64,000 nucleotides of DNA from contig NC_080539.1 of assembly GCF_028640845.1 (NCBI RefSeq), positions 197,758,698 through 197,822,697 of the forward strand. The letters are read 5' to 3'. Position numbers and translations under genes: made by a program. The stretch's first letter is position 1. Every line of letters begins with the position of its first letter. Below, piece after piece: positions 20,721-35,082 of this stretch. This DNA comes from Ahaetulla prasina (lineage: Eukaryota; Chordata; Lepidosauria; Squamata; Colubridae). The notes below the pieces were generated by a model. The model ran no database searches. It worked only from the letters and a program-made list of their open reading frames with translations, and had not been told where the DNA came from.

Positions 20721-23572
20721 TTGTGTCTGTTTTAGAAAGTAGATTTGCACAAAATTCCATTCTGACAACACAATTTTTGGCATTTAACCTCCACCCCTTG
20801 TCCTCCCCCATCTCCTACTAACAAACCAGATAAAGAGGATGGAAATCTATGAAGTAGTCAAAGGTCTCTTCTAGCTGCATTCCATATTAAGAAGAATGGC
20901 CCACAGAGTACTGCGCAATCTATATAGAAACTTCTTCCCTTCTCTCTCATCTTTTGGAATGGCCATGTGACATGTAATATTGCTCTGTCACATGATCAGA
21001 AAGTGTCAGAAAAAGGATGGTGGGACTATCTGCAAAGTCTGGAGCTGTTGTAAGGACAGTGGGATTTAAATGAGTGGAACAGGCTTAAAAGAAATCTTTG
21101 TTTCCATGTACATTTTTTTAAAAACATGCAACCTTCAATATTCCCATAATTGACTTTATTTAATTTGAGGGACAAAGGAAGTATAATAACCTGAATTGTG
21201 GCTGATGTTAGCTTATCATGGGTTCTCTTGGGGGCAAAATCTCTAAATAAACTCCCAAAGAAATATGTACAGTAGCACATTTTTTTACATCCATCCTTAA
21301 GACTGATCTGTAATCAGAGGTTTAAGAAAATGGATATGAAGCAATTATCCTGTGCTAATAAGAGGAGGATAATGGCTTTAACGATTTAAAGTAATAAAAA
21401 TGACTATCTTATTTATATAATGCTAGTCATGTTCGGGATGCTTTATAAAGGAGGACAGGACATTCTCTGTCAAAGAGGATTATAATATGAAAAAAAGATT
21501 AAAGGGAATGAAGAAGAAGGAAATGGAAATTGGAGAAGGTAGATATAGCCTTTATAGAAAAGTGGGTTATAAATTTATAAATACTGTAAACCAGTATAAA
21601 GCCAGAGAAGAAGAGATAATTATTTCAGTGACACACATTTGGGCTTAGTTGCAACAAGCCTGACAAAGCTAGGGTTGGGCATCGGGGAGAAATAATTGCA
21701 GTAATGAAGCAAAAGCAATTATTTAGAAACAATTTGGAAAGTTCTTAAGGAATCATTCCTAAAGAAAACACATCATTTAGGGCAATAGAATATCATGATA
21801 ACTCTTTTGGCAAGACAGGAATGAGCTATTGTTAACATGTATAACATACATTTCCACATAAGTTTCACACACAAGTACTAAAAGTCTAACCCATAGAAAT
21901 TTATTATATAAATTACCTTGAATGTTCAGATGTTGCTGTTTTCTTCTAGATACTTAGTTATTTGATACATGATCTTTGATCATTCCTAAATAAGTAACAT
22001 CTTTTCTGGAAAACAAACCAATCCTATTCTGGTTGGCCAAAAGGGGCTCGACTTTTGCTACTGATTGTATGCATTTAGCACATCTTTACTCAGAAGCCAA
22101 TACATATATTTCATTGTTTTCCTTTCCCTTGGGAATCCCTGATCTTGGATTAATCTCAGTTTCTTCAACTCTACTTTCCCAGCTCACATCTTCCTCAATT
22201 TCAGTGAATCAAGGTTTCCTCAGTATTCCTACTGTCATATTCCTACTATAGGGGGGTCTTAGAGCAACAAGCTCTGATTTAGCTGTTGTAGGATGAAAAG
22301 GATTTGGGTGGCTTCAGTTTGTTTTTCCTGACTGGCCTCACAATGAATTATATACAACATCTGGCAACTTCACCTAGCTAACAATTCTTATCAGATTCTC
22401 TATGTGAGTCTTTAGTGCGGTTCCATGTACACAATGGTTCATTCTCAGTATGAACTGCCACATCTACAAGAGAACATGGACAATCTCTATCACTTAGCTC
22501 AAGAGGCTTTTCAATACTGGGCTTAAAAAAAAAAAAGCAGCAGACTCTATCAATATCTGTCATTCAGCATGGATGCCCATTGGAGAGTTTTACAGCTGGG
22601 GAAAAGCTTAGCCTGCCCCCACTTCTGTGAATAAGCCATGAGAGATGAACTCTAGTACAGTGACACGAGAGAAGGAATGCCATACACTATCCAATGGCTT
22701 CACAATGCAGCTACGAGCCATACAGTGAAATAAAGAGGGATAAGCAAGAGGACAACAAAGTGTTGAAACCAGCGTGTGTACTTTCCCACTTACAGCACTG
22801 CAAAGGCTTTCACGGCTCTCAGTGATGTTTTTCTTCCTCTCTGCCTGGTAACCGCATGTAAGTCTGCATTTCTACAAAGAAGCATACTGAAATCATTAAT
22901 TTTACAACTTGGACCCCCACTGGTGCATATTGGAAAATAAAACAAATTCCTCAAGAACATTGTTCAAATCCCCTCCTGTCACAGCTCCTAGCAGAGTGTT
23001 TAGCCTTTGCCTAGTTTTTCGCAAATTAATGCGCTGTGGGCTTCCTTCTAACTGGGTGTTATTCTGTTTTCTTCCTTTCCACCCCCCAGCAGCCTCGCCA
23101 GCCTTTCAGTCTGGCACAGCTGTCTTCCCGTCACTGGTAGGCTAGCATGCTCTTGGAAGGCATGGGAAATATTCCTCAGGGTACCGTGGAAGTGCATTAT
23201 CACAAAATCGAAGCCATTTGTAGCTGTTGCCTCAAATACTCCAAACAGTCATTGCAGAAACAGTTAAGAGAAAATGGGATATCCATGGGAAATATCATTT
23301 GGAGAATAGGGCAGGATAGGAGTCTGTTCTGGGTCCTCTGAGTTATACAGATTCTCTTGAGATGCCACGAGGGCATGGCAAATTGTTTACAGAAATCAAA
23401 TGGCTGCAGCACTGGAAAGCAAAGTGGTTTTTTAGAGAAGTTATTTGCCACCCATATCCATGAAGAAAAGGAGCATTGAAGGAAACAAAAGCAGAGTTGT
23501 ATCTGCAGATTCTGCCTTAAACTGGCCTCACAATGTTTACAGGCCCTTTCCTTGATACTAACCAGATCAGTG
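20721..23572. other. Unassigned spacer, partly AT-rich
   Basis: No gene or mobile element recognised. Small frames at 22033-22251, 22909-23145, 23147-23341 and 23200-23583 (reverse) carry no recognisable domain. Confidence 0.45.
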
Positions 23573-23640
23573 GTGGGTTCCAACTGGTGTTACCACCGGT
23601 TCGCTTCGTGCACACGCTTTGCTATCTCTGCTGAGATCTA
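23573..23640 (+). mobile_element. hAT-like element, left end only
   Basis: Begins cagtggtgggttccaactgg and contains ccaccggttcgc, like the left ends at 17611, 41852 and 51343. No matching right end is seen nearby. Confidence 0.55.
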
Positions 23641-23752
23641 GTACTCATCCAGATGTTTGCAGCAGCCCAGTTGTAGAAGGCCCAGACATGTGACCACTGC
23701 TAAACACATCACATCGAAAACATTTGAAAATAGCACATACTTAACATATAAC

Positions 23753-24235
23753 TGTTGGAAGAAATTTCCATCTGGGTTCAGTCCCATGTGGGGAAAAAGA
23801 CACTGGATTCATGGAAGTTGCTTGGAAAGAAGGTTTACTGATGAACAGGATCACATGGCTTGTGATCCTGGGCAAAAAAGAGCAGAGATGCTGAGAATGC
23901 CTGGGTGTTATGCCCTCTGTTGGGCTTTGAATTTGAGCTTGTGTTCTGATTGGTTGTCAGACTCCCATGGGGCTGTGCAGGGGTAACTTTGTAAGTTGTC
24001 TTTGGAGTCTCAGACTTGGTTGACTCTTGCTGGATGATGATGTAATGAAAGGGCTTTGGGCAATTCCTACTATTGCTCTGCCTGAAGGAGGTAGATCTTT
24101 GTTATGTAGAATAGACTGGCCCAGGCCTTAATGGCCCAGTGACAAGAGGGGGGGTGAGTTTCTGCCTCCCTTTTAGGGGAAATATTCTGCCCTTTTAATA
24201 TTTCCTAAAATATCTCATTTTCCCAGGAGACGGGT
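23753..24235 (+). other. Candidate unclassified repeat or LTR-like segment
   Basis: Begins tgttggaagaaatttccat and is less AT-rich than its surroundings, with a perfect 9-bp hairpin (23847-23869). No right terminus, polyadenylation signal or target duplication could be fixed. It may be an LTR or another interspersed repeat; only its composition and structure are directly seen. Confidence 0.3.
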
Positions 24236-26197
24236 CTAACTTCCTACATAAGCAAACAAAGTCAACCTGGGGTGGGGGGATAGGAATTGTTACTTTTCTT
24301 AGGCACCTTAATAATTACTCTTACTCTTCTAATTATTCAATTGAATCCTTTTTCCAATTTCAACTCCATGTGTTTTCTATTTTTACAGAGTTGCAAAAGA
24401 TGTGCCCTGTTGTGCAATACTGAGGGACTTTGGCCTCAGCAGAGGGGGAGGGAAAAAGCCCTTCCTCCTTAATATTGTCTACTGTACTTTGGAAGCTGCA
24501 TAGGATACATTTTTCTCTAATTAGCTGAGTTCATGGGTTAAGAGTGATTCATGCCAGCCACAGTGAACATTTCCTGTTTTCATGTGCTTTTAATAAACAA
24601 AACTGAACTAAAATGAACCAAATAGGCATTTTTCTTTATTATACCTAACTACTTAAGAAAATGAAAAGAGTTTCCTTCTTGGGGAAAAAAGCCACTGCTT
24701 CCTTCTTTCCAGGGACACAGTACGCAACTATTCTGATTCACCAAATACTGTTGTTTACCATTCCCATTGGTAGTAAGAGGTTGCCCGGTGTGAGGCTCAT
24801 GAAATGTGCCCTGGTGATGTTGCTGTTAAAGGCTGCTTTGTGCATGCGCTTGAGAGCAGGAATTCAATCTGAGTAAGGATTAGTAATGCAGGTTTTATAA
24901 CTATAACAGAAAGACCATTATTCACAGGAAATGTATTACAGGGATAGGCAAATACTACACCTAGTTAGAGGAGGAGCTTCTAAGAATGTGTGATCTGTGT
25001 AGGATATATGTGCCTGCGTCAAAAGACAGAAGGAAATGAATGATCTCAAATTAGCAATCTCCTTGATAAGGAGCAGGGGCAGAGTCATAAATAAAAGAGA
25101 GATACAGCGATCATCCTTAACTCTCTTTCCACATTCTGCTGTCCCTTTTGTGGTCAGGCAGTCCTGAAGATTCAGTGCATTAGATTTTGATCTTAAAAGA
25201 TGGAAACTTGAAATGATACTGGAGCAGAAGAAGGAGTTCAGCTTGTTTTTAGGTAGCTGATAAGCTGCCAGAAACACAGATAGCTAAGCATTTATACTAC
25301 CTGTTCTCCCTGCGCTAAGGCCTGTACCTCAGTTTTGCCCCTGGGTTATAGTCAGGGCATTTCCATCTCGTCTTCCTCCTCCTCCGTTAATAAACAAACT
25401 GGTGGCTATTCCATAGAAGGCAATGCAATACTAGGCAAAAGATAAAGGAGAAAGAAAATGACTGAAATCAGAAATAAAGACTTATCAACTAAAAACACAA
25501 CAATAAGGGATAAATCACATAATTTTACATAATATGCTATTTTCTCAACGGGCACTTTAACATGAAGTGAGAAAAACGTCAGTGAACTATATTCAGTTCG
25601 TAGTTTGACAATGATCACATGGTAGACTTGGCGGTAAAAAAAGAGATTAAAAACATTCCAGTAGTTATTAGCATCCGCTATTTGTTGGTTTATTCATTCA
25701 AGAAATACATGCCAGAAAACAAAAGGTACCTTTGCAGGAGGATCTTGTAAATCATGAAAATGCTCTAGCATGGGAAGCAAGTTGATAAGCAACAACAACA
25801 AAAAAACTTGCTTCCTATGGCTTGATTTGAGGATATCCATCCATTGCTGAGTCTACTTCCAAATACCGATTCCCCTCCTTCCCATCCCCATCCCCATCCC
25901 CAGTTCTCCCTCACCCTCAACATATTTCATATCTTTTGGGACTGCCACTGGATAACATTGGAATAAGGGAGAAAGGACTGTTTAACATCACTACAACTAA
26001 GGACATTTTAAGTTTGATTCAATGACGTCCAGAGGTGAGGGGGTGAGTTGAAGGCTACATCATGGGGATGCCACAAAAATAAGATCTTGTTAAAGCCTAT
26101 TTGTGCTGTACTTAGGTGCAGAAGGGAAAATGGCAAGGTCAATTTGGAGAGTACATTTAGTCTGCAACACAAAAGTCCGCTGACATGACAACTTAAA
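24236..26197. other. Unassigned spacer
   Basis: Contains a short CCCAT repeat near 25877-25900. No gene recognised; reverse frames at 24936-25277 and 25406-25618 have no domain signature. Confidence 0.45.
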
Positions 26198-26276
26198 TCA
26201 GGCATGCCCAACCTGCCAGAAATCTGGCACCTGGCAGATTTCTTTGGATTACAGCTCCCACAGGCAGCCACAAATA
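26198..26276 (+). mobile_element. Possible MITE fragment
   Basis: Contains tcaggcatgcccaacctg, a nested hairpin (gaaatctg with cagatttc) and ggattacagctccca, a pattern of hAT-like MITEs in squamates. No target duplication was found. Confidence 0.35.
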
Positions 26277-28239
26277 CCTAGAGAGCAGCCATTCAGGTAA
26301 GTCATAATAGACTGTGACACTGCTGCCATTTTCTCTTACAATCTTTTCTCATATAATTTTCTTTCATTTCATCTTTCCACCTTCCATGTTATATGTTTAA
26401 AATTTTCTCACAAGGCGAAACTTAGTTCTTTTACCCTCCTTCTAATACCTGTTTCATTCATACCTCCTTTTTAATTCTTCTTTTCCTGCAAATATATTTA
26501 GCCTATTGTATTTCTTTCCTTTTCTTTTTGGACCCTTTATTCTTTCTCCCATTGTTCCTTAGGGACATCAATAATTTTGCTTCAGAATTTGACAAAGGTC
26601 ATCTCAAATTACAATTTGAAAACTTTTATTTTTGTGAGGTATATCTCAACTTTGTAATAGCTCTCAAGGCAAATATGTTAAAATACAAAGTAGCTGCTAA
26701 CAAGTTTCAACATATAAATTCAAATGAATGCTCAAATGAATGAATGAATATTCAGATGATGAATCCTGAAGGATGCTGCTGGCTGCTTTCTTCTAAAGGA
26801 AGAAAGAGTATCATTCCATAGCCTGGGAAAACAGGAGAAGGCCCAACATTCTGCAGATAAAAGACTGTGACAAAGCAGAGATCTTCTCCAGAAGATTTTA
26901 TTGTTTAGACAAATTCACAACAGTAAAAATAGACCCTCAACGAGTTACATGTTTAGCCTTTTAGAGCTGGAATGATTCACATCAACAACTTTGATTGGCA
27001 ACCAGTGCAAATATTTCAGTACAGGAAGCTGTTACTCGTTTACTACAGTATATAGGATCCTAACTGCTCAATCTTTTTCTGACTTATTTGTGAAGGTTTT
27101 ACTAAAGCTAGTATCTAAATAAAATAACAGCTAAAATAAAGGTGAGGTTTAATGTGTGAGTCAGAGAGTGTGAGAATACTGAGAGAAGGTAGAATTCAGT
27201 ATTTTCAAATCCCTCAGGACTGATGTTGAAAAAATGTAGTTTAAAGGAAAAGTGGCTAGTGAAACAAAGAACTAATTTACAGTGGTATTACATCATTTGA
27301 TTTCTCTGCCTGGAATGATTACCAGCTGAATATGGAAACAGGATGTGTTGGGGGGGGAGGGGGGAGATACTGTTAGGAACACAAGTTCTCTTCTTGGTGT
27401 TATATTTGTTAGGCTCTTTCATACATGTCAAACTTCAAGGGATGAATCCACATACTGTATATGAACAATGCCAAGAAATCTAACTGAAAGTGTATGCTTC
27501 TGACAGGTGCTAACAATAGACAAATGAGAAAGTGTATTTACTAGAAAATGGAACAGTGCTCTTTTTCACTTCTTTACAGTAGGGAAGCTTTTCAGATTCA
27601 AGTGAAACTAGGCTATGTCATATGCTGTGCTATGCTATGCTATCCTAATATATAGAAAGCAGGTGCTCTTTTTTCCTGCCAGTTTATTATTATGGCAAGC
27701 ATAGTTTCCATATGCTAAGAACCTAGAGCTTTGCCTTAATGCTGACTGCCGACAGACCTCTGCAAATCTTCCTATCCTTTCCCTGTTCCTTTGCTGCCTT
27801 ACTTTACACACTCTAATGATAATGCATAGCTCTTACTAGAGAGAGATCTGATGCCATCATTCCTCAAGTCATGAATTAATCTATGCGGGCAACAACAGAT
27901 GAAAGTATTACTGGCACTAACAATGGGAAAGCATGTTCTCTGTAATAAAAAATAGTCTTCTCCTTCTCTCAATATCTTAAGCTCAATGCTCAAAACACAC
28001 ACAATTTGGTTTCTGTCTGATCATTTGTAGCCTAATTCACCTGTACAGAGCCACCCTGAAATGAAGGCCAAGTAATTAGTTCCTGTGGTCTATGATAATC
28101 TTTGTAGACATATCAAAATCCATTAAAGGGGTATTTATCATATTTGTCTGCTTCTTTTTCAAGGTAACTTTCATACCATAAATTATTAACTAGAAATAGC
28201 TAATAATGCTTTAACTATTCTGTTTTTTATTGTCAGGGA
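26277..28239. other. Unassigned AT-rich spacer
   Basis: Contains a G-rich run near 27348-27366 and a short ATGCT repeat near 27620-27640. No gene recognised. Confidence 0.45.
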
Positions 28240-29430
28240 AATATCCTTATGCTTCATAATCCAAGGATATCAGGGTAAGAATTTCCTTCTTTTCTAAGAC
28301 TCATCTCTTTATATCTCCAGCACACATCTCTCTATTCTTGAGCAAGAAAACATTAGCATCAGTCTTAATTTCTTTGCCATCAACTATGAGTACATTAGCT
28401 GAGCTGATTGACATTACCTTTGTCATCTTACTTTTTAACATTTTTCACATTCGCTTTCCAAATTAGTTCTTCTAAGCCTTCTTTATGTTATGCTAACAAC
28501 ATCTGCATTCACTTGTATATTATTCTACTCACTCAAAGTTCTTTTTCTCTGTCTTTCCATAGCTATCATGATAGCCTTTGCTAAAAGCCACCTTTGAAAT
28601 GTTGGGATGGGGTTTTTTTCTGCATCAATTTTCAGAGTGTGTCTTTTATCTCTTCCTATACGTCCTCAGAATCACTTCTGAATAAATTAAATAGAGCAAA
28701 TCTGTCCCTTACTTTGATCTTATATTTAGATGTGTTGTATTCTCTACATCTACCTACTTTAGTTTTCTAATCTTATCATCTAGATTTGTCATCTGTTCCA
28801 CAGTCTGCCCTGCATGTATTCTAATTGATTGGACTGTATTTCTTCATCATCTATTTCTTAGATGATGATTCTTAGAAGTAAATTTATTTTTTAGTGTTAT
28901 ATGTCTAGTGGTGTTCAGGTGCAAATTCTCAGTTTAAAATTGCTTGAAATAGGTAATTGATGTATGCTGTGCTTTATGTATTTTATGCTGTGCTTTTATG
29001 TATGTAGTCCATGTATTTTTATAACTTCAAGTTCTTCCATTTCTTCAACTCCGTTAATAGTATGTCCTTTCTAAATACTGCATTTAACTTCTCTTGCAAT
29101 TTGCTGTAGAATTCCTTAATGACTTCCAATATCAAAGGACGCACTTGTGCAATACTGCTTTGCTGAATATTCACTAATTCTGATTGCTGTGATCCTGTCA
29201 TTTATGGAGTTTCAGCAGAGCATATACTTAATAATGTACGTCCTTCTTATATATCATTGCCACTGTACTTCTTTGTATGGATTTATGCTCTGAATTATAT
29301 TCTGTGTCATAATTATCATCATCCAACCAGTAATCTGAATTATTCCGGCCAATAATTCTGACCCACTTAATATCAGTTATTATGAAAATATAAAATATTA
29401 TACATTTTATTCTCACTTAGCAGATCAATT
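28240..29430 (-). mobile_element. Possible decayed LINE remnant (antisense)
   Basis: The reverse strand gives scattered protein-like pieces, such as lysine- and leucine-rich segments at 29201-29019 and a segment with AIMIAMERQRKR near 28570, reminiscent of the linker region of LINE ORF2. Stops are frequent and no catalytic motif was found, so this is tentative. Confidence 0.3.
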
Positions 29431-29970
29431 TACAGAATTATTTGCAAAAGTTTGATGGTTTCCCCCCACACCCATGCCTTCCAATTTGTGGTTTCATAAC
29501 TAGACAGCAAAACTTGCCTCAATTTAAGAACTTGTCCATATCTTTTAGGTATAGAAATTGTTTACCATTGTCTATTTTTAACTTTGACTTTGGAGCTGTC
29601 CTTTTGTCAGAGTTTCTTAAATTGCGGAGTAATTACACTCTTAAGTCTATTATGGAGGTAATGGAGTCATTTGTAATTGTTTGTTTGTGAATCAAGGAAG
29701 CAGTTTGGGACTTCTGCTGTTGAGACATTTGAGTCCATTGTTTAAAACAACATTGTCTGATGGCTGTTATTATTTTGTGAAAGTAGTGACATTATTGACC
29801 TGGAAAGGTCAAACAGTTTAAAACTAGTTTTCTATGTTGAACAGCTTCTCTCACACTGCAGGGTTCCATTTACCTGTGTTGCCACTGTCCATTACTTAGT
29901 TTGATTGTTCCCTTAACTTCAGAGGCCAGGAAGTATGAACCAAGAAGTCACATGCATCCAAGTGTGTTTA
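29431..29970. other. Unassigned spacer
   Basis: No gene or repeat recognised. Confidence 0.45.
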
Positions 29971-30178
29971 GCAACAGCAATACTATTTAGACTTAAATAC
30001 CGCTTCATAATACTTTACAGCCCCTCTAAGCAGTTTAAGAGTCAGCATATTGCCCCCAACAATCTGGGTCCTGAACCTGGAAGGATGGAAGGCTGAGACC
30101 AACTTTGAGCCCCATCAGGATTGAACTGGTGAGTTTGCCTGCAATACTGTATTTTAACTACTGTGCCACCAGGGCTTC
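29971..30178 (-). mobile_element. tRNA-derived SINE, family A
   Basis: Left end agcaacagcaatac (tail), then attgcccccaacaatc and gaaggatggaaggctgag, right end ctactgtgccaccaggg (tRNA-like head in reverse). Slightly shortened in the middle. Confidence 0.8.
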
Positions 30179-32578
30179 TGCTTTAGTGATTAGATATTGC
30201 TAATATGGCAAAATGGGTTCTTAAGTTATGAATCGAAGAGATCAATATTTTGTCACATTATAACTCAAAAATGAATCTTATACATACTTTGTATATATTG
30301 TACTTGAATGCAAAAAAAAAATGGTGATCATGTATTGCTGGAAGAAAATTTGTGTGGCAGACTCCACAAGATGACTTAATGACATTTGTCAACATTCAGC
30401 ATTTGATTAGCAATTTATCAAAAGAGGTAAAACCAGAGAATATGATTCTGCATGATCTAGATTTAATTCATTGTTTTCAAATTACACTATAATGATGAAT
30501 TTGAAAAATGTAATATAAAATTAATATTTGAAAGTTATTTTATTCTTTTCTATTTTACATAAACAATCTTTTTATTTTTTTAAAATCATGTTTTTTTTCT
30601 TAACCTTTTCTTTTTTCTTTTAAGTAAATATAGGGCTTTTTCTTTATTAGATTGTTTTTCCTTCTAAAACATATAGGGCTTTTTGTAATTTATGTATAAT
30701 ATTAATATGTAAATGCCTTTTAAGAAATTAAACTAATATATTTTAAATGTAATTTTCAAACATTTTAAAAAGAAATACATGCAGGTGTCATTCTCAAGGT
30801 CATTGAAGCTAGTGAGGCTCCCACCACATGACGCTTGTAATTTCCAGAGAAGGAATCATACGATATAAATTTCTAGTGAGGGAATGGCTACTATGTGTAA
30901 TTTTGCTGATACAATAAAACTTCAAAAATAGGTTGCTAATTTGAGCTCAAAATTTGCAAGAACCTTAACTCATCAGATAAAAAGTGATTGGAAAGTCAAC
31001 ATCAAAGTTAATCTTGTATGGGCAAGATGTGTTTGAACATGATTCAACAGATGAGTTTATGAGAAAGCTCTGAATAACAAATGCACTCAAAAGATATGAT
31101 AGGTATGTTCTGTAACAATATTTTGGAAGAGACAAGAAACTTTAAAAATCTGCCAAGGTGGCAGCAAACACTAAGCACTGTCCTCTTTATGCCTTAGCAA
31201 ACATGCTTCTCCAGTTGAAACAAAGCTACCTGGCTCAGTTTAAAAAATTGCTGAATCTCACTCAGAAAGCTATTCAGCAGAAAGCTCAATAGCAATACAG
31301 AAGAATTAGATAGTAATGGCATCAAGGATTACATTTGCAGTTTGGAGGGTTAGAATAGAACAATGTAAGGGACAATCAGGACTGATTCAACTGATTGTGG
31401 GCGAAGGCCTACCAGATAAATATGCACTGCCCAATGTCGTAGGCACGGCAATGGGCTTTTAGCTGATCATCTCATGGGAGAACCTTCCATAACCAGATAT
31501 CCTGGATTGTAATAAATTTTGTGTATGACCCTGAATTTCATGGGAGTTACAAATGACACCAGTTTTTGTGGATACATACTTAAATTGTATGTGAGATAGC
31601 CTTCTATCCTTATTTAGTATGGCAGGGCGGTGTTGGTGTTGGTGGTTAAATAAATAAACTGGTATTTAGCTGGCGGATGCTCTGATCCTGCAAGATTATA
31701 CAATTATTTGGGAAGGAGAGAGAAAACAATTAAATGGAATAAATAATCTCAAGCTTCCACAGTACCACTCAAAAAAATTAAAATTCTGGGATGAAGGGTA
31801 TTAGTATTAGCATTAGTAGCATTAACATTAGCATTAGTATTCAGAAGTCAGTTCCTGAAACTTTTCTACAGACTTATGAGTAGAAATAGGGCAGGCAGCT
31901 CTGCTTTGCAAAGGTCAGCTCAGAACCACTGTTGAAAAAGAATGAAACAGTAAGAATGAAGATGATGAAAAATATTTTCAGTCTTGCAAGATTGATGTTA
32001 GCCCTTTGAGACAGTTCTGAGAAGCACAACTAGGAGCATCGGAACTATCTTTATTGTATGGTTACATTAAACAGGATCTTGAACGACTGAAAATATTTCT
32101 CCCTTCATCTCTTTTTAGTCTCCAGAAAATTGGAGATCCTTTCTGAAATGGTTCCCATGCTTCCCCCAATTACAGACTGAGCGGTCTTTTTTCAGATTGT
32201 TGCCTAGACTACAGATCTTCCTCCTGTGTACCAAGCCATCCCCACATATCACAGGCAGTTAAGAGATTCACCCTGGATAACAACCAGAGTCTGGTCATCA
32301 AACCTCCAACCATGGACTCACATTCTGGGGAGAGCTGTAGATGGAGGAAAGAGCTGTAAATATTGGAGGATGAAGGTGGGGGTTGGCCATGCGTGTGGTG
32401 GGACAAGGTGGCATTTGCCGAGAGACTTTGCTGATGAAGCACCTCCCTCATCTGGTTCCTCTGCGTCTATTGCCAGCTTATTCCATTTTCCCTATTTTTA
32501 GCTTCCTAGCTGCTTTCCCATTTCCCAGTTAACTGCAGTAGACACAAAGTAATAGCTTCCTTGTGCCTGCAAGTTAGA
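30179..32578. other. Unassigned AT-rich spacer
   Basis: Contains a degenerate ATTAGY repeat at about 31799-31842. No gene recognised; overlapping frames at 32209-32501 on both strands lack domain features. Confidence 0.45.
31799..31842 (+). repeat. Degenerate (ATTAGY)n minisatellite
   Basis: Seven or so variants of attagc/attagt in tandem. Confidence 0.75.
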
Positions 32579-32713
32579 AAGTGCATAAGAGCACCAGCAT
32601 GCCTACCGTTCCTGTCCTAATGTTCCCTTTGATAGTATCCAATTCGTATGGTTATTTCATGCTTATATTTTTATATACTGTTGTGTTTGACAAATAAATA
32701 AATAAATAAATAA
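32579..32713 (+). mobile_element. 3' end of an interspersed repeat with (AAAT)n tail
   Basis: Shares gcataagagca, tgcctaccgttcc, tgtccta and atccaatt, then tatatactgtt and a (aaat)n tail, in order with 52209-52415. The two copies define a retroposon-like 3' end. The family is not identified. Confidence 0.6.
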
Positions 32714-34840
32714 GTTCTGGGGTTCATTCCACCTACAGGCCACAGCCAATGGTCCACCTTTGCTCCACTTTCAAATTTTGGAATGGAGTAAGGAAAAACA
32801 AATCTAATTCCATTTTCCAAATGGAGCATTTTGTGGATAGGCTGCCCAGGAGTTGCCTCTGGAGTACTGCAAAGATATGAAGTGTGGGGGGCCCTAATAC
32901 AGAGTCTTACTATGTTCCTGCAGTCCAACCTGTGATGAACCACAACCAATACTTGAAGAGATCACCTAATTATGGAAGTTAGTGTAGAGGTTGATAAAAA
33001 TGTCTACCATGGTATGGTGCCATCTCCCTTCAAATGCTCTCCTAAAAATCCATCTTTCCTCTGTAGTTATTGGCTCAACCTCCTTGTTCCAAGGCCTTAT
33101 TACACTCCTCTAATCCTTAGAATTGTGTCTGTAAGTGGGATGCTCAACATTCCCATGCTCATCAAACTCTTGAGATCTTTTGATTTATTTTCTTAGATTG
33201 TTTTAATCTATTTCTTGTAAAATAGAGGTCAAGATACCTTCCAGTTTTGATTTTTTATTTTATAAGAAAATAAAAATGCTAGATGACTTATATTTAGGGG
33301 AGCAAGGAAATCACAGAAAATTAGAAATTACATAGTGGCTCTTTCTTTATAGGCCTTCTTCCCTTTCCCTTTCTTTTCTCATGATTATTGATGGGAATTT
33401 GACATGTTTAGAAAATTTCAAAACCGGAAGCAACTGGAATAGATTACTATTAAAAATTGGCAATATAAAGATAATTCAAAATGTATCAGTGAATATAAAA
33501 AACCTGCTCAGTTTTATTCCCAATTTTGTCATGCATGGACATATAACTTTACACATTCTGAAGGCTTTCTATTTTCACTGGTAAGTAATTCAGGAATAGT
33601 GAAATAACTGTTTCCAGAATATGCAAAAAAATCTCTACCTGCCATTCACAATGGACAGCAACTCCTAGACAGATTTCCTGTATACCCAAGTAGAAGCTGA
33701 ACAAAATCATGTAGAAGAGAGCTTTCTAATGGATTAGTCCCTGGTGAGACAGATCCATCTCAACAGTCTCACACTCTACCACTCTTAATGGAACCCTGAA
33801 TCTTGAGATCACGTTGACTCTTCATGACCCCTAAAGTGGCCACAACACTTCTGCTCATGTCAGCCAATAGATAAATCAACAGCAGTTTTATAAAGCAGAA
33901 TACCAGCTGCCTAAACAAAACCTTATTAGATTATAATATGTCCTACCTTAATGGAAGTGTATCTCATTGTTCTTCATCTCTCTCCAAAATGTAGTTCCAA
34001 AATGTACTAAATGTGAATTATAAACTTGTGGAAAGAAAATAGGATTATACGTAGCTGCTTTTGCAAGGCCAGACTTTGTCCTTCAGTTTGTTTCAATCTG
34101 CTCTGTATAGCAGATAAAAGAGAAGATATTTTTAATGTTTTTATTTCATAGCAGTCTTTAGTAGTTTGTTCTTAATGTAGCTAAAATGTACTGAAAATAA
34201 ATTACAATAGAAAAGTAATGCAGTGGGATGAGGAGTTTGCTAAGTTCCTTAAGTAAGTGGGTGCAAGTGAACTTTTCTTATCAGGTGTTCAAGAATCTCT
34301 TAAGCAGTTGGATACAAATTTAAGTTCTTGATTAAAAAAAGGGAACATCTTGAAGACCATAGATACAGTTAGCTGGTTTACAAGACTGATCGTCACATTC
34401 AAATTCTACACAACAATGTTGCTGGTCAGTAGGATCATCTCTACAGTGATAAGAACTTTGTGTCCCACTTGTAAATCTATCGGAAAGTGATAGAATAAGT
34501 CACCATTTAGAACTGCACTTTAGACCATGCTACTTAGAAGGACAGCTTGCATTTCCCAATGGAACAAACTCAGCACTGAATTCAACATTCTTATCTGCTG
34601 GAATGATTGATTCATAACATAAATTTAATTTTAGATATTTTAACCCAAAAATTTTAAAATGCCAAGATGTTATAACATAGAGATAATTTAAAGAATAAAA
34701 ACATTTATAGACTTTGATTTTAATGCAACAATTTCTGAAATACAGTGATAACACTATTTTTTTTAAAAAAACCAGAAAGGGGGGTAATTGTTTTTAATTT
34801 GTTTCTCATTTGTCTGATTTCTGTGAGATGCTCTTGACAA
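32714..34840. other. Unassigned spacer
   Basis: No gene or repeat recognised; small frames have no domain signature. Confidence 0.45.
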
Positions 34841-35082
34841 GAAATAGCAATAGCACATAGACTTATATACCGCTTCACAGTGCTTTACAGCCCTCTCAAT
34901 AGGTTTACAGAGTCAGCATATTTCCCCCAACAATCCGGGTCCTCATTTTACCCACCTTGGAAGGATGGAAGGCTGAGTCAACCTTGAGCCTGGTGAGATT
35001 TGAACTGCCAAATTGCTGGCGGCCAGCAGTCAGCAGAAGTAACTTGCAGTACTGCACTCTAACCACTGCGCCACAGAGGCTC
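34841..35082 (-). mobile_element. tRNA-derived SINE, family A (fullest copy)
   Basis: Left end aaatagcaatagcac, then cttatataccgcttcacagt, ttcccccaacaatccgggtc, gaaggatggaaggctgagtc, ggtgagatttgaactgcc (B box in reverse) and ctaaccactgcgccac (A-box side). About 240 bp, near full length. Confidence 0.9.
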